The notes under the pieces: generated by a model
What the model was told of the DNA's origin: nothing
Database searches by the model: none
Seen by the model: only the letters and a program-made list of their open reading frames with translations
Made by a program: the position numbers and the translations under genes
Shown here: one piece after another, positions 34,601 to 49,600 of the stretch
Numbering within the stretch: position 1 is the first letter of the stretch
Layout: every line of letters begins with the position of its first letter
Source of the DNA: Lotus japonicus
Taxonomy: Eukaryota; Streptophyta; Magnoliopsida; Fabales; Fabaceae
Direction: 5' to 3'
DNA: 64,000 bases
Assembly (NCBI RefSeq): GCF_012489685.1
Contig: NC_080043.1
Coordinates: 54,086,289-54,150,288, forward strand

Positions 34601-37600
34601 AGTGATGGCATGGTTTACGACCCTGTCACGCGGCTCCATCACCAATTTTCGCGACTTTTCATCGAATTTCTTGATTCAGTTCTTTGCGAGTAAGGTTAAA
34701 CAAGTTACGATTGATGATCTATATAATGTTCGCCAACAGAGGGCGAAACTTTGAAGCAATATGTGGCGCGTTTCAGCGTAGCTTCTGTAAAAGTGGAGGA
34801 ATCTGAGCCGCGCGCTTCCGCACGAGCATTCAAGAATGGACTGCTGCTAGGACCATTAAACAACAAGCTAAGCAAGAAACCGACTCGTTCCATGACGGAG
34901 GTCCGCTCCCGGACGAGCGTGTACATTTCGGATGAAGAGGATGATACATTCAAGCTTAGCCGCGTGTAACACCTCATTCTATGTTATTAGGTTATTTACT
35001 ATTTTACTTCAATTATTATGATATATGGTAATTATGTGATTTTATTAGATAATTAAGTAATTATGTGATATATGGAGTGAATAATTTATTAAATTTGTAT
35101 TTGAGTGAGATAAGATTAAAATAGATAAGGTTGTTGGGTTTAGGTGATATATGGAGTGAAGCCCACTAGTACTACTATTTAAGGATTTTGAGAGAAATAG
35201 AAAGAGAGAAATCAAAATTTGAGAATTGGAGAAGTTAGTGATGCAGAATAAAAGAAACGTGAAAGCAAGAAGGGGAGAAAAGTGAAGAAAACCTAGAAGT
35301 TGATCTACAAGAGGTAAGGGTTTGAATTCATATTTTATGGATTGGTATATTAGTGGGTAGTGATAGAAAGCATGATTTAGGAACCCTAGGATGCAGATTT
35401 TTCTAAAACTGAAACTGGATAGTTTGAATTTAGGGTTTTGAAAAGGAAAACTCAGCAGAAATTTGCGAGCTCTTGAACCCTTTTTCGAGCTGTGTTGATG
35501 ACCGAATTTGAAGAAGTAGTTTGCATAAAATTTGTAGCCCTTTCTTTTATGAAACTTTTGCCACTGGTTTCACGTGGTTCCGACATCTGTAGCTCAAGTT
35601 ATATGCATTTTAGTGAGGATGGGTTAAGCTATCTTGTTTCTCACGAACTGTTGTTAGTGTTAGATTTTTCCTGAATTTTATACTTTGAATTTCGACTTGA
35701 AAATTTACAGGGATTTAGAAATCTAGTAAAAGAACCCATGGTAAAAATATTAGAATTTTTGGAGGGTTTCACTTTGAATTTCATTATATGGTGTTGTTTC
35801 TGAATTGATGTTATGGGTTGAGTTGCTAAGTTACTGTGGTTGCAAATTGTGTAATTGATAACATGTAAGCTATGTTTTGTGAAATTAGAGATGATTTGTA
35901 TTGTTGACCTGGTGATGAATATGCTAAAATAATTAAGACTTGGAGATGGTCTGAATATGCATATGTTAGTTGTGTTTTGCACAATACACTGCATAGTTGT
36001 CAAGAGGCAATGTTTGCTAGTTCTCGTGGAGGCTAGTGACTTGTCCCAAAACTGGAGTGGTTTTGAAAGCCTAGAGCGATGACTTTATTGGTGGTTATCT
36101 GTCTGGAGTGGACGCGGTGATACCGCTAAGGATATCAACTTTGGTACCAAAGGCAATTTGCACAGAGTCACACTTGAGTCATATATGTTACTGTACGAAA
36201 CAATTGGTGTTAAATAATGATAACTGCCATAATTTTGGAGAATTTGTTATTGTGGTAATTGGAGATATGTATATTTGCTTTATCTGAGCTATATTTATGG
36301 AGTATTGACATATTGTGAATTTAATTGATTATATTAAATTTCATGATTTATTTTCTTAATTATGTATGAGGTATTTATGGATAAATTTTATAAGCTTATG
36401 CATTACTTATTATTATGATAATCCATATGATATGAGTTCTCACCCTTCTGTGGGAATGATGTTCTATGTGACATCGCTCAGGTACCAAGGATAGTCGAGT
36501 TTCTCGCGACGGTTAGTTGGAGGAGCTAGTCTTTCATTTATGGTTTAGTTAGGTGAGTCATGCTCTGTCATGTAACACGGGGAACGTTTAGTATTGTACC
36601 TGGATGTTAAGAGATAATTTATGAACTCTCTTTATTTATTTTCGGATTATGTTTTATTTTGGAGTTGAAAATAAATCTGTTGTGTTATATATATATGATG
36701 TTTGGACATCCATGTTGGAAATTAAAATATTTATTGTGAGGATGGCAGGTGTATTAATTTATGTTTATGAAGAATAAATGTGACACCCTCTATGTTATGC
36801 ATTTTACTCTGATTTATGCTATAATATTTACGCGGGGTATAGAGGGTGTTACACCGCGCGAGGGAAGAGATGGGAGCTCCTGATAAACACCCTAGGAAGC
36901 AAAGACGCGGTCGCGAGAAAAAAAAAATAACTGTAAAACCGACCAAGGAACAACTAGTGCCACCATGGTGGCAAGAAAACGAGGAACGACGTCGCCGATC
37001 GGGACGTCAGGGAACTAGCTGGCGAGATGAGGCAGATGTGGTGCTCAACGCCAACTGGGCAAACATTTTTAGGAATGAGGGTAGGAGTTAATAGTGGTGC
37101 CCGGAACTTAGGCTAGATCACCATAGAGAGTAATTTTTATTTCACACAAACAAGTTTGATTGGGCATAAGTGATAATTGGCAAAGCTAACTCAGATGTTA
37201 TCTTCCTAAATTAAGTTTCACAAAGTCTATTTGCTTTCTCACATTTCCCTTCAATTGAACAATTAAATCAAAACCCGCAATCTTATTTTACTTTTGCTTA
37301 CTAAATCATAGAATTAGTCTGAATCGATAATTGAACACAATCCCTTGGGTACAATATCTTTTATATTACTAAGGACAAATCTGTATACTTGCAGATTGGC
37401 TTATCAATGGGCGACGAAAAGAAGAAGGTCGTAATCCAAGAGGTGAACAAGTTGCTGGCAGCTGAGTTTATCCGTGAAATCAAGTACCCCACATGGTTGG
37501 CAAACGTCGCGATGGTGAAGAAAGACAATGGCATGTGACGAATGTGCGTGGATTACACAGACTTAAACAAGGCATGTCCAAAGGATTCATATATGTTACC

Positions 37601-40600
37601 AAGTATCGACAAGTTGGTGGATGGGGCATCGGGCAATGAGTTTTTCAGTTTGATGGACGCTTATTCAGGCTATCATCAAATCTGAATGCACCCATCTGAT
37701 GAAGATAAGACTACGTTAATGACCGCCAGGGTGAACTACTGTTACCAAACTATGTCGTTTGGGTTGAAGAACGCAGGGGCGACTTATCTGAGGTTAATGG
37801 ATCGAGTCTTCGCTAACCAAGTTGGAAAAAAAATGGAAGTTTATGTAGATGACATGATTGTGAAGTCGGTACTGGAGGCGAATCATCATGCAGACTTGTC
37901 TGAAGCTTTCAGCGAGATTCGTAAGCACAACATACGACTTAACCCAAAAAAGTGCTCCTTCGGGATCCAGGGAGGAAAATTGTTTATCTACTATATCGCC
38001 TTGCATTTGTCCGGATTAATTTCGATTCCTCTGGATGTAATCATAAAGCCTAAAAGTTCAGCGCTTGACAGGGCGGATCGCAGCCCTTTCGAGGTTTCTT
38101 CCTCACTTAGGCGACAAATCCGCTCCATTTTTCAAATGCCTTAAGAAAAATACAACATTTGAGTGGACTCCCGAATGTGAGGAGGCTTTCGCGCGATTGA
38201 AGGAGTTCTTGTCCGCTCCCCCCATCTTTTCAAAGCCAATTCAAGGTCACCTGCTCCACCTATACGTTTCAATTGGGAACAGCGCGATCAGCTCGGTAAT
38301 CTTGCAGGAAATGGACGCCGAGCAAAAGATCATATACTTTGTAAGCCACACGTGACAAGGGGCAGAAATTAGATATCAAAATAAAGAGAAGGCGGTGTTC
38401 GCAGTGCTCGTGACCGCCAGGCGTTTGATGCCCTACTTTCAAAGTTTCCAAGTAAAAGTAAAAAACTGATCTGCCCTTGAGACAGGTCTTGCAGAAACCA
38501 GATTTGTCGGGTTGGCTGGTTGCATGGTCGGTAGAGCTGTCGGAATACGGGATGCAATACGACAAGAGTGGGAGAGTCGGAGCGCAAACCTTGGCGGATT
38601 TCGTGGTAGAGCTGACGCCGGAGCCCGACGAGAAGGTAGGCACTTAGTGGACGCTATTCGTAGATGGATCCTTGAACGAAAAAACGTGAATAGGGGGCAA
38701 GAGTGACATTGGAAGGACCTGGGGAGCTAACTTTGGAGCAGTCTTTAAGGTTCGAATTCAAGGCGAGCAACAATCAGGCAGAATATGAGGCACTGATTGT
38801 TGGGCTGGAGTTCGCAATCAAGGTGCGGATTGACAACCTGCTCATTAGGATGGATTCTCAGTTGGTAGTGAATCAGGTAAGTAGGGCTTTCTAGTGAAGG
38901 AACCTGACTTGGTTATGTACTTAGAGCGCGTGCGATTCCTGATGGCTCGCCTGCAAGAAGTGAGTGTGGAATTTGTTCCAAGGATAAAGAATCAGAGGGC
39001 GGACGCGCTGTCCAAATTGGCGATCACTAGAAAACCCGGAAACAATCGAAGCGTGATTCAGGAAACCCTAGCCCGCCCGAGCATTGAGGCCGAGTTTGTT
39101 ACGTGCACAGAGCAACAGATAACATGGATGGACCCAATTATAGACGTCCTGGCGGGAGAGCCGAGTGAAGTGGAGAACAGAGGCGAGAGGCGAGCCACTA
39201 TACCTTGCTGGATGGACACCTGTTTCGTCGAGGGTTTACCTCGCCGCTTCTGAAATGTTTACCACTAGAGAAAAATATGGCGATAATGTCGAAAGTACAC
39301 GAGGGAGTCTGTGCTACCCACATTGGAGGGAGGTTTTTGGCGTGCAAGGTCTTGCGGCTCGGATTCTACTGGCCGACCATGAGAAAGGATTGCGCTGAAT
39401 TTGTCAGGAAGTGTGAAAAATGCCAGGTCTTCGCGGATTTACCGAAAGCACCGCCAAAACAGTTTGCAAGCATCGGTGCGCAATGGTCGTTCGCCATGTG
39501 GGGAGTCGATTTGATTAGACCGTTTCCGAACGCCAGGTCCTAGATGAGGTTCATTCTGGTGGGGGTGGATTATTTTACAAAGTGGATCGAGGCCGAGCCA
39601 CTTGCTAAAATCACAGCAGCAAAGATCGTCAATTTCTACTAGAGGAGAATTGTATGTAGGTATTGAGTCCCAAGGGCTATTGTGTCAGACAATGGGACCC
39701 AGTTTACTAGTAAGCAAACAAGGTAGTTCTGTAGTGATATGGGAATCCAGATAAGGTTCTCCTCAGTCGAGCACCCCCAAACGAATGGACAAGCTGAGTC
39801 CACAAATAAGGTGATCTTGCGCGGCCTAAAGCGCCGTCTTGATGACAAGGCGGGGGCTTGGTTGGATGAACTCCCAGTGGTGATCAAGTCCTACAACACG
39901 ACGACACAGTCCAGTATGAGGGAAACACCATTCAAAATGACCTATGGATCAGACGCCATGCTACTAGTAGAAATTGGCAACAGATCATGGCGGACTGAGC
40001 CGCGGCTGGAGGGCGAGAATGCCGTGAACATGGCGGCAGAACTAGACTTGTTGTCAGAAACCCATGAGGCGGCTCGAGTGCGTGAGGCAGTGATGAAACA
40101 AAGTGCATCAAGCAAGTATGATTCCAAGGTTCGTCCGAGGGCGATGTAGAAGGGAGATTTAGTCCTCAAGAGACGAACTGGGAACACAAGGAACAAGTTG
40201 AGCCCAAACTGGGAGGGACCCTACTGAATCTTGAAGGTACTAGGCCAAGGGGCATATCATTTGGAGGAGTTGGATGGAAGGTGAGTGCCTCGGGCCTGGA
40301 ATGCGGCAAACTTGCGATATTACTACAGCTGATGACGGGGGCGACCATGAGCACCGAAGGGCAAGTGCCTTTTAGACTAAAAATAAAGAAACCTTATTCT
40401 CCATCTCATACGTTTTTTGACAAGAAACGTCTAAATGAAATTGTATCACAATTCATATGAATGACAGGGTATTTTCAGAAATATTCCTACGATTGACTTA
40501 ACCAATCGAAAAACTGAATTACGGCGGTTGCTCGGTGGGAAAAATTCCCTGAAGGTGGCGATTCCATTACGACCTTTGAAGTCTGGGAATCGCTCTGGAA

Positions 40601-43600
40601 AAGTCGGCGCAATCGCTGTTATCCGTTGGCGATGTGTGGGATCAGCTCCTTATCCAACAAGCCTCCCCGGAATAAGGATGAGCATTTCTAACTAGGCAAA
40701 GCCTTGGGGACCCCAAATGGCCATTGGGACTCGAGCACCCCAACCCTAATGGGTAAAGACCTCGCCCGACCCGCCCGGCGAGGCCACACTGTTTGTTGAG
40801 TGTGCCAAGCCATGGTTGAATAAAACTAAGCAAAAAGTCCTAGTTAAACCTTCACATAATTTAAGATCGTTAAACGTAATTCAGGGTTAAGATTAAAAGC
40901 GTACGAAATAGCGCAAGAGAAATAAAATAAAATGATGTATTTAAAAGAAAACGCAAGGCGAAATGGATGCAAAGATAAAGTCTCATTCATTCAAAGCCCC
41001 AAGAAGGGCGAAGGAAAATACAGTAAAAATATTAAGTTACATTTCATTGTTGTTATTTTTTTCTCCCCCAGGTTGAAAAGCAAGGATCTCTAGAGGATCT
41101 TCAGGGCCGACCAAGCCAGCAGGAGTAACCTCCTTGAAAACTCCCATCAGCGCCATATCAAGGTTTCGGAAAAGGCATTTCACTTGATCCTTGGCGAGAA
41201 AGAAGCCGATCGCACGTTGGGCGGGCAATGGCTTCAACAGCTTCATACCTCAGCCTGTCTTCAAGTGCCTAGGCATCAGCCTCAGCCTGAGCTTCTACGT
41301 CAGCAATGGCCTTGGGCTTAGCCTCAGCCTCGGCCTTAGCCTTTGCCTCAGCCTCAGCCTCAGCCTCAGCCTCAGCCTTAGCCTTAGCCTCAGCCTCGGC
41401 CTCGGCCTCAGCCTTAGCATCAGCAACAACCATGTCCTTCGCTAACAACTCACCCCGAGGAAGTTAAGTTCTCTATTGGCGGCGACGAGGGCTTCATCCT
41501 TGGAGGTTACAGCTTCAGCTTGGGCGGCGAGTTCCACCTCCAACTCCCACATCCTCAATTCACGATGGCCCAGGTCAACCCTGACTTCAGCTATCTCAAC
41601 TGCAATCTTTCCCAACTTGGCCTCCCGAGCAGCCAACTGAGCCACCAACTTATCCTGAAAATCGTAAGCTTTCTGGTTGGTGGTGGAGAGCCCTTCAACC
41701 ACCACACGAAGCTTGTCAGTCTCAGCATCAGGGGGCTTGAAGCTTTGTGACGCCCGCGCGAGCAAACACCCGGCGCGAAGAAGGCTCGCCAGGGCCAAGT
41801 GGTTGGGACCCTCGGTTTCCCCTGCCCTCAGTTCCTCAAAATACGGGTGAGAAAGGAGGAAGGTGGCGGGATCCTCAAGACGGTCGCCTGGTGGACCTTC
41901 TTTTTCTCCTGCCGAAGACGGGACTGGTTCTTCCCATTTCCTTGGTAGCGAAAAGGGGAAGAGGAAGAAGTAAGTTGGCCAATCCTTAGAGGGGATGGCG
42001 ATGACTGGTTGTTGGGAGGCGGTGAGGCCAGATTGGTAGGTGTGGGGCTCGCCGAGCGAGTAGGGGGGGTCAGTGGGGTCCCCAACTCGCCCTGTTGAGT
42101 AGAAGATTCCACAATCTGCACATGTATGGGAGTAGCAACGAGGTCGTTCCTTGGTTCCTTGGGGCAGGCTGGGAAGTAGTCTCGCCCTCCAGGCCCACCC
42201 GGTTTGGGAACCCTCGCCATCAGCGTCTACCAAGGGGCGACTTCTCTTGCCCCATCAATGTTAAGGGTTGGTGGGACTTGAGCGGCCCTCCTGGTGGCGA
42301 GGACACGAAGAAGCTCGGCGTTGGAAAAATTCATATTCTTAAAAAGAAAGGAGAGAGACACACATTAGTAAGTAAAAAAATATAATAACATAAGTAAAAT
42401 ATGCACAAGTTTGCAGATATGAAAAGTAAACAGCAAGTGGCGAGTGGGCAGACACCTAGGTATTGGGTAAGAGAGGAGTTTTTGGAGGCCTTGATGACTT
42501 TCGTACAGTCGAGGATGGGGAGCTTGGCGAGAAGACTGATGATGGCCTTGTCATCTTCGGACAAGAACCTCTCAGGCGGTAAAAAGGAAAAAAAAAGGTC
42601 CCGTCCCAGAGGGTAATAACTTCTAGATAAGCAGGGTGGAAAATCACAGGAAATCATAAGCGAGAAAAGCTCGTCGTGGGGTTTCTTTTGTAAAGGTTTA
42701 GGCATTTGCGCCCAGGGCGAGATTTAAAAAAGATACCCAGCCGCGAGATTGGAGGGATTTGGAGTCAACATAATAAAAATGAAAGAAACGGGCGGGTGAT
42801 AGTTCGAGTTGGATCGCGCCACAGAGCATCTCAAAACACCTTATGAAGGCCTAAACGTTGGGATGCAGCTGGCAAGGAGCGGCGTTGACCTCACTCAACA
42901 CCCGGCAGAGTAGGGGTGAGAAGGGGAGTTTCACCCCAAGTTCTCATAACAGATATTCATAAACATAAAAGAAGTGGGACTTCTTGATGTCTCCGCCTGC
43001 ACGTTGTACCCACGGGCGGTTCGCATCTGTACAACCGCCAGCCCGGAGGACGTTCGCAAAATATTTCTCACGACAGATTCCCCCAGTCTTGCGCTCTAAA
43101 TTTGCAATGGGGTCGCAAGAGTTGTAGTCCGAGGTTTGGTCAATTGCGTCTTGGGGAGGAGCAGTTTGATAGGGTATTTGAGGTTTCTGAAGGTTTGGAG
43201 CTGGTAAGCTTTAATCTCTTCAAGGTCAAGGAGGGGGTTTCCTTCGAAGGGAAGGGTTTCATCTGACATTTCTGGCGTCGACTCGCATGGAGAAGAAGAG
43301 GCTGAAGGGGTGTTACGGTTGGTGTCATGGTGGAGGTCATCAGACTGTTGTTTAGGTGACATGGTGGAAAGAGCGATAGTCACAGGAATAAGTGAAAGGA
43401 AAAGCGAGAACGTGATGAGGACAAGGACAGGGACAAGGGCCATGGAGCACTAAAAGGACTTGGAGGGCCCATGACTAGGGCAAGGGCTAAAAGGGCCAAG
43501 GAAGCACTTCAACAGATGATAGCATTAGCTCTTGAGGAAGGAACCCATGTGCAAGAACTTGAGCCCAAATTGGTGAATTTCCTCGTGAACTATGAAGAGG

Positions 43601-46600
43601 AAATCGTCCAAGATCAGCCTAATTAATTGGAGCTGAGTTCGAATTTTATTTCTAGTTTTTTCAATCCAATAAGGCCCTAATCCACCAAGGATGCATTAGC
43701 AATTAATGGACCTGAAATGGAAGCACGTGGGGCGTGAATAAGAAGGCTTTAAGGGAGGAATATTCCAAGTTTGCATCAGCTCTTGATGGCTGAAGTAAAA
43801 CTCCAAGAATCTCCTTCAATTGAAGTTAATTTTCTGTTTTTGTTTAATGTAATGAGATAAAGTTTAGGGGTTGTTACAAGCTGAGCTTGACCAACTCATT
43901 AGGAGTTTTTATTTGAATTTTCAGCTCATAATTGGATGTTAAAACTCCATAATTAGTCATTAATTGGAGTTAAGACCATGTCTCACCTTTGTAATTCAAA
44001 AACAAAGCCAAACTCTATTAAAAGGGAGGGACGACCAAGTATGGACACATGAATGAATAAGATTATTTTCTTTGAGTTAGTTCAGTTTGTTGAGAGTGAT
44101 TCTCATATCCCTTGAGTGATTCAAGACCTTGACTTATCAAAGGTTTGCCACCACCTTTGTGTGACGTCTGCACTTCCACATCCATAAAGTTCCATTCCAA
44201 TTCTGTCCATCTTTTCCTTGCACGTAATTCTTCTTTGTTTTTCCCTTCCAACTCTGATTTCTCAAGTCCTAAAATCATCCTAGACGATCCATCAAGCCCT
44301 TGCTCCACCTTGGGTCATATCATTTGGTAATCAGAGCTCCGGTTCTAGGATTTTTGTTTCTTTTCTTATCTAGAATTCTGGTTAGCAACTCTTTGTCATT
44401 TCTTGTTACCTTGATTTTAGTTTTTGTTTCTTTTGACTGAACCATTGCAAAAGTTAAGCCTTGTTAATTGTTCAGAATCAAAAACAAATTACCAAACGAA
44501 AATTCAAAAAAAAAAATGGCTGAATGGTTCTTGTTTAATTAGCCAAATTCAATTGTTCAAGGTAATTTTGTTGCTAGCATTCCAATTTATTTTCTTCTTC
44601 TATTTGTTCTTGAATTCTTCTTTAGTCTCTAAATATTTTGAGTCCTTTCCATTTCTGTTGTGATTTGTCTTGTCTTCTTTTGTTTCATATCCTAAAGTCT
44701 ATCCTAAGCCTTGAGACTTTGCACAAATTGGGGGTGTTCCTTTGTGTGTCTTAACTTTGATTTACTCAAGAGATTGTGAGAACTTTTGAGTGGAAAAAAG
44801 CAAAAGTGCACATCATAGAAAAAAGCTAATTTGAGGGAAAACACGAGTGAAGTGAGTTAAACACTAACATTTTTTTTTCTGTTCGACTTGAATCTTTTCA
44901 TTTGTTCAAAGATGTCAGGAGAAGAGGAGGAACAACCAGCAGTGCAACTTTCGACCATCGAAATGCGGGCTCTTACTCAACATCTGGAAAACTTAATGAG
45001 GAGGCAAATTGAAGAGATCCACGAAAGGCTGGATCAAATGGAGAACCGGAACAATAGTGACAGTGAAGACGGGAGGCCACGACGAATTCGTGAAAATCCT
45101 AGACCTGCTCGGATTGAAGGAGTCAAATTCCAAATTCCTCCTTTTAAGGGAAAGAGTGATCCAGAGGCATACTTGGAGTGGGAACTCAAAATAGAGCATG
45201 TCTTTGCTTGCAACAACTATGAGGAGGACCAAAAGGTGAAACTTGCAACTGCTCACTTTTCAGACTATGCTCTTGTTTGGTGGAATAAGTTTGCCAAAGA
45301 GAGATTGAGAAATGAGGAGCCAGCGGTGGAAACATGGGCTGAAATGAAACGAATCATGAGAAAAAGATATGTCCCTTCAAGCCATGCTAGGGATGTAAAA
45401 TTTAAACTTCAAAAACTTACCCAAGGCAGCAAGAGTGTTGAGGAGTATTACAAAGAACTTGAGGTGCTTATGTTGCAAGCCAATCTTGAGGAGGATGAAG
45501 AGGTAACCATGATTCGATTTATTAATGGTTTATCTAATGATATTAGAGATATTGTAGAACTTCAGGAATATGTAGACATGGAGGAATTGCTGCACAATGC
45601 CACTAAAGTTGAGCAACAACTCCAAAGGAAAGGGCTTGCAAGGAAGAGTTCTACCAATTCCAATTCATCTTGGAGAGACAGAATGAAGGATGAAGGGCCG
45701 AGCACCCTTAGCAAACCAGCCACCAAACCACAAGCTTCAGCTTCTTCAAAGGGACTTGAACAACCATCCAAAAAGAGCAAAGAGGTCAAGTGCTTCAAAT
45801 GCCAAGGTATGGGACATTATGCTTATGAATGTGCCTCAAAAAAGACCATGATTCTTAAGGATGATGGAGACTACACCAGTGAGTCCGAAGGAGAACAAAG
45901 TGAAGAAGAAGAGGAGGCAGCCATGAATGGTGAACTGTTGATGATCCGGAGAATGCTTGGTAGCCAACAAAAGCCAAAGAAAGAAAGCCAAAGAGAGAAT
46001 ATCTTTCACACAAGATGTTATGTCAATGGGCAGATTTGCTTGATGATTGTTGATGGCGGGAGCTGTACTAATGTGGCTAGTGAAAGAATGGTGGAGAAGC
46101 TGAACCTGGTCACACAACCACATCCTTGGCCATACAAACTTCAATGGCTCAGCCACTATGGAGAAATACAAGTAAGTAAGCAAGTTGAAGTTGACTTTTC
46201 CATTGGCAAATACAAGGATAAGGTTCTTTGTGATGTTGTTCCCATGGAGGCTAGTCACATACTGTTGGGAAGACCATGGCAATATGAAACCAACTCTGAT
46301 CATAATGGCAGCACCAACAAGATCTCATTCCAACATCATGGCCAGAAAATTACGCTCAAACCTTTGAGCCCTAGGGAGGTGCGTGAGGATCAAAAGAAAA
46401 TGAGAGAAAAGATTGAACAAGAGAGAAAAGAAAAGAGTGAGACACTTGAGAGAAAGCAAAAAGAAAAGAGTGAAATACTTGAGAGAAAAGAAATTTGTTT
46501 GATCAAAAAGAGAGAGGTGAAAAGGATGATAGCTTCAAAACAGATCCTATACTTGATGTTTTGCAAAAATCAGATTTTGAACACTAACACTTTTGAAAAT

Positions 46601-49600
46601 TTTGAACTGCCTTCTAGTGTTAAATCTCTTTTGCAGAATTATGAGGATGTGTTTCCAACAAGTGTTCCAAGTGGTCTACCACCACTGAGAGGAATTGAGC
46701 ATCAAATTGATCTCATTCCGGGAGCTTCTTTGCCTAATAGGCCAGCATATAGAAGCAACCCACAAGAAACCACTGAAATTCAAAGACAAGTGGAAGAACT
46801 CTTGAACAAAGGGTGGGTAAGAAATAGCATGAGTCCTTGTGTTGTACCGGTGATTTTGGTACCAAAGAAAGATGGGACTTGGAGAATGTGCTCTGATTGT
46901 AGAGCCTTAAATAACATCACCATTAAGTATAGTCACCCTATTCCTAGACTTGATGATTTGCTTGATGAATTGCATGGAGCATGTTATTTTTCTAAAATTG
47001 ATTTGAAAAGTGGTTACAATCAAATAAGGATTAAAGAAGGGGATGAATGAAAAACTGCTTTCAAAACTAAATATGGTTTGTATGAATGGTTGGTTATGCC
47101 TTTTGGTTTAACTAATGCACCTAGTACTTTTATGAGACTAATGAACCATGTTTTAAGGGAATTCATTGGGAAATTTGTGGTTGTGTACTTTGATGATATT
47201 TTGGTCTATAGCACTACTCTTGAGCTGCATGTTGAGCACTTAAGATCTGTCTTGAGTATGCTTAGAAAGGAACAATTGTTTGCCAATCTTGAGAAATGCA
47301 CTTTTTGCACTGACCATGTTGTGTTTCTTGGTTTTGTTGTGAGCTCGAAAGGAGTGCAGGTTGATGAGAAAAAGATCAAAGCCATTCAAGAGTGGCCCAC
47401 TCCTAAATCCGTGGGTGATGTAAGAAGTTTTCATGGCTTGACCAGTTTCTACAAGAGGTTTGTAAAGGACTTTAGTACCTTGGCAGCACCCCTAAATGAA
47501 GTGGTGAAAAAGAATGTGGGTTTTCATTGGGGAAAGAATCAAGAAGAGGCCTTTGCTTCCCTAAAGCATAAGCTTACCCATGCACCTATACTTGCTTTAC
47601 CTAACTTTGCTAAATCTTTTGAACTTGAATGTGAGGCTTCAAATGTAGGTATTGGTGTTGTGTTGCTTCAAGAAGGCCACCCAATTGCTTATTTTAGTGA
47701 AAAGTTAAGCGGAGCTGCCCTTAACTATTCTACTTATGATAAGGAATTGTATGCTTTGGTGAGAGCTTTGAAGACTTGGCAGCATTATCTTTTGCCCAAG
47801 GAATTCGTGATCCCTAGTGATCATGAGTCGCTGAAATACTTGAAGGGGCAAGGTAAGTTGAACAAAAGGCATGCCAAATGGGTTGAATTTTTGGAACAAT
47901 TTCCCTATGTCATAAAACACAAAAAGGGGAAAAGTAACATTGTGGCTGATGCTTTATCTAGGAGACACGTGTTGCTTTCCATGTTAGAGACTAAATTGCT
48001 AGGACTTGAACATGTGAAAGAAATGTATGAAAAAGATGATAACTTTGCTGAAATTTTTGTGGCTAGTGAGAAAGTTTCTCAAAATGGATTTTATAGGCAC
48101 AATGGATTTTTATTTAAAGAATACAGGTTGTGTGTGCCTAAAAGTTCCATTAGAGAACTGCTTGTTAAAGAATCCCATGCTGGGGGATTAATGGGTCATT
48201 TCGGAGTCGAAAAGACTCTAGAAACTTTACAGGAACATTTCTATTGGCCCAAAATGAAACATGATGTGATCAAGTTTTGTGAACATTGCATTGTTTGCAA
48301 GAAGGCTAAGTCTAAGGTGATGCCACATGGTTTGTATACTCCTTTGCCAATCCCTGAATACCCTTGGGTTGACTTGTCTATGGACTTTGTTTTAGGCCTC
48401 CCTAGAACAAAGAGTGGTAAGGATTCAATTTTTGTGGTTGTTGATAGGTTTTCAAAAATGGCTCACTTTATTCCTTGCAGGAAAGCTGATGATGCTTGTC
48501 ACGTTGCTGATTTGTTCTTTAAAGAAGTTGTAAGACTTCATGGGATGCCTAGAAGCATAGTTAGTGATAGGGACACCAAGTTCCTAAGTCACTTCTGGAG
48601 GACTTTATGGGGGAAGTTAGGCACTAAACTTTTGTTCTCCACCACTTGCCACCCACAAACTGATGGGCAAACAGAGGTGGTTAATAGGACCCTAGGCACC
48701 TTGCTTAAGACTGTCCTTAAGGCCAATTTAAAGGCTTGGGAGGCGTGTTTGCCTCATGTTGAATTTGCTTACAATAGGGCTGTACATAGCACTACCAATT
48801 GCTCTCCATTTGAAGTAGTGTATGGATTTAACCCTTTGACTCCTCTTGATTTGTTGCCTATGCCTAACATTTCTGTTTTCAAGCACAAGGAAGGACAGGG
48901 CAAAGCTGAATATGTCAAGAAGATGCATGAGCGTGTGAAGGCTCACATTGAGAGAAAGAATTAGAGTTATGCTAGGGAAGCTAACAAGGGAAGAAATGAG
49001 GTGGTGTTCCAACCCGGAGATTGGGTTTGGGTGCACATGAGGAAGGAAAGGTTTCTAGAACATAGGAAATCCAAACTCCAACCTAGAGGGGATAGACCTT
49101 TTCAAGTGCTTGAGAGAGTCAATAACAATGCCTACAAAATAGAGCTTCCAGGTGAGTATAACATCAGCTCAACCTTTAATGTCTCTGATTTATCTCTCTT
49201 TGATGCAGATGGAGGAGAATATTGATTTGAGGTCAAATCCTTTTCAAGAGGGAGGGAATGATGAGGACAAGGACAGGGACAAGGGCCATGGAGCACTAAA
49301 AGGACTTGGAGGGCCCATGACCGGCAAGGGCTAAAAGGGCCAAGGAAGCACTTCAACAGATGATAGCATTAGCTCTTGAGGAAGGAACCCATGTGCAAGA
49401 ACTTGAGCCCAAATTGGTGAATTTCCTCGTGAACTATGAAGAGGAAATCGTCCAAGATCAGCCCAATTAATTGGAGCTGAGTTCGAATTTTATTTCTAGT
49501 TTTTTCAATCCAATAAGGCCCTAATCCACCAAGGATGCATTAGCAATTAATGGACCTGAAATGGAAGCATGTGGGGCGTGAATAAGAAGGCTTTAAGGGA

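Noticed and set aside
34965..36853. DNA transposon with TGTAACACC inverted ends
   Set aside because: A 5-bp duplication, TG...CA type ends and LTR-like body fit a solo LTR better; the inverted similarity covers only the termini.
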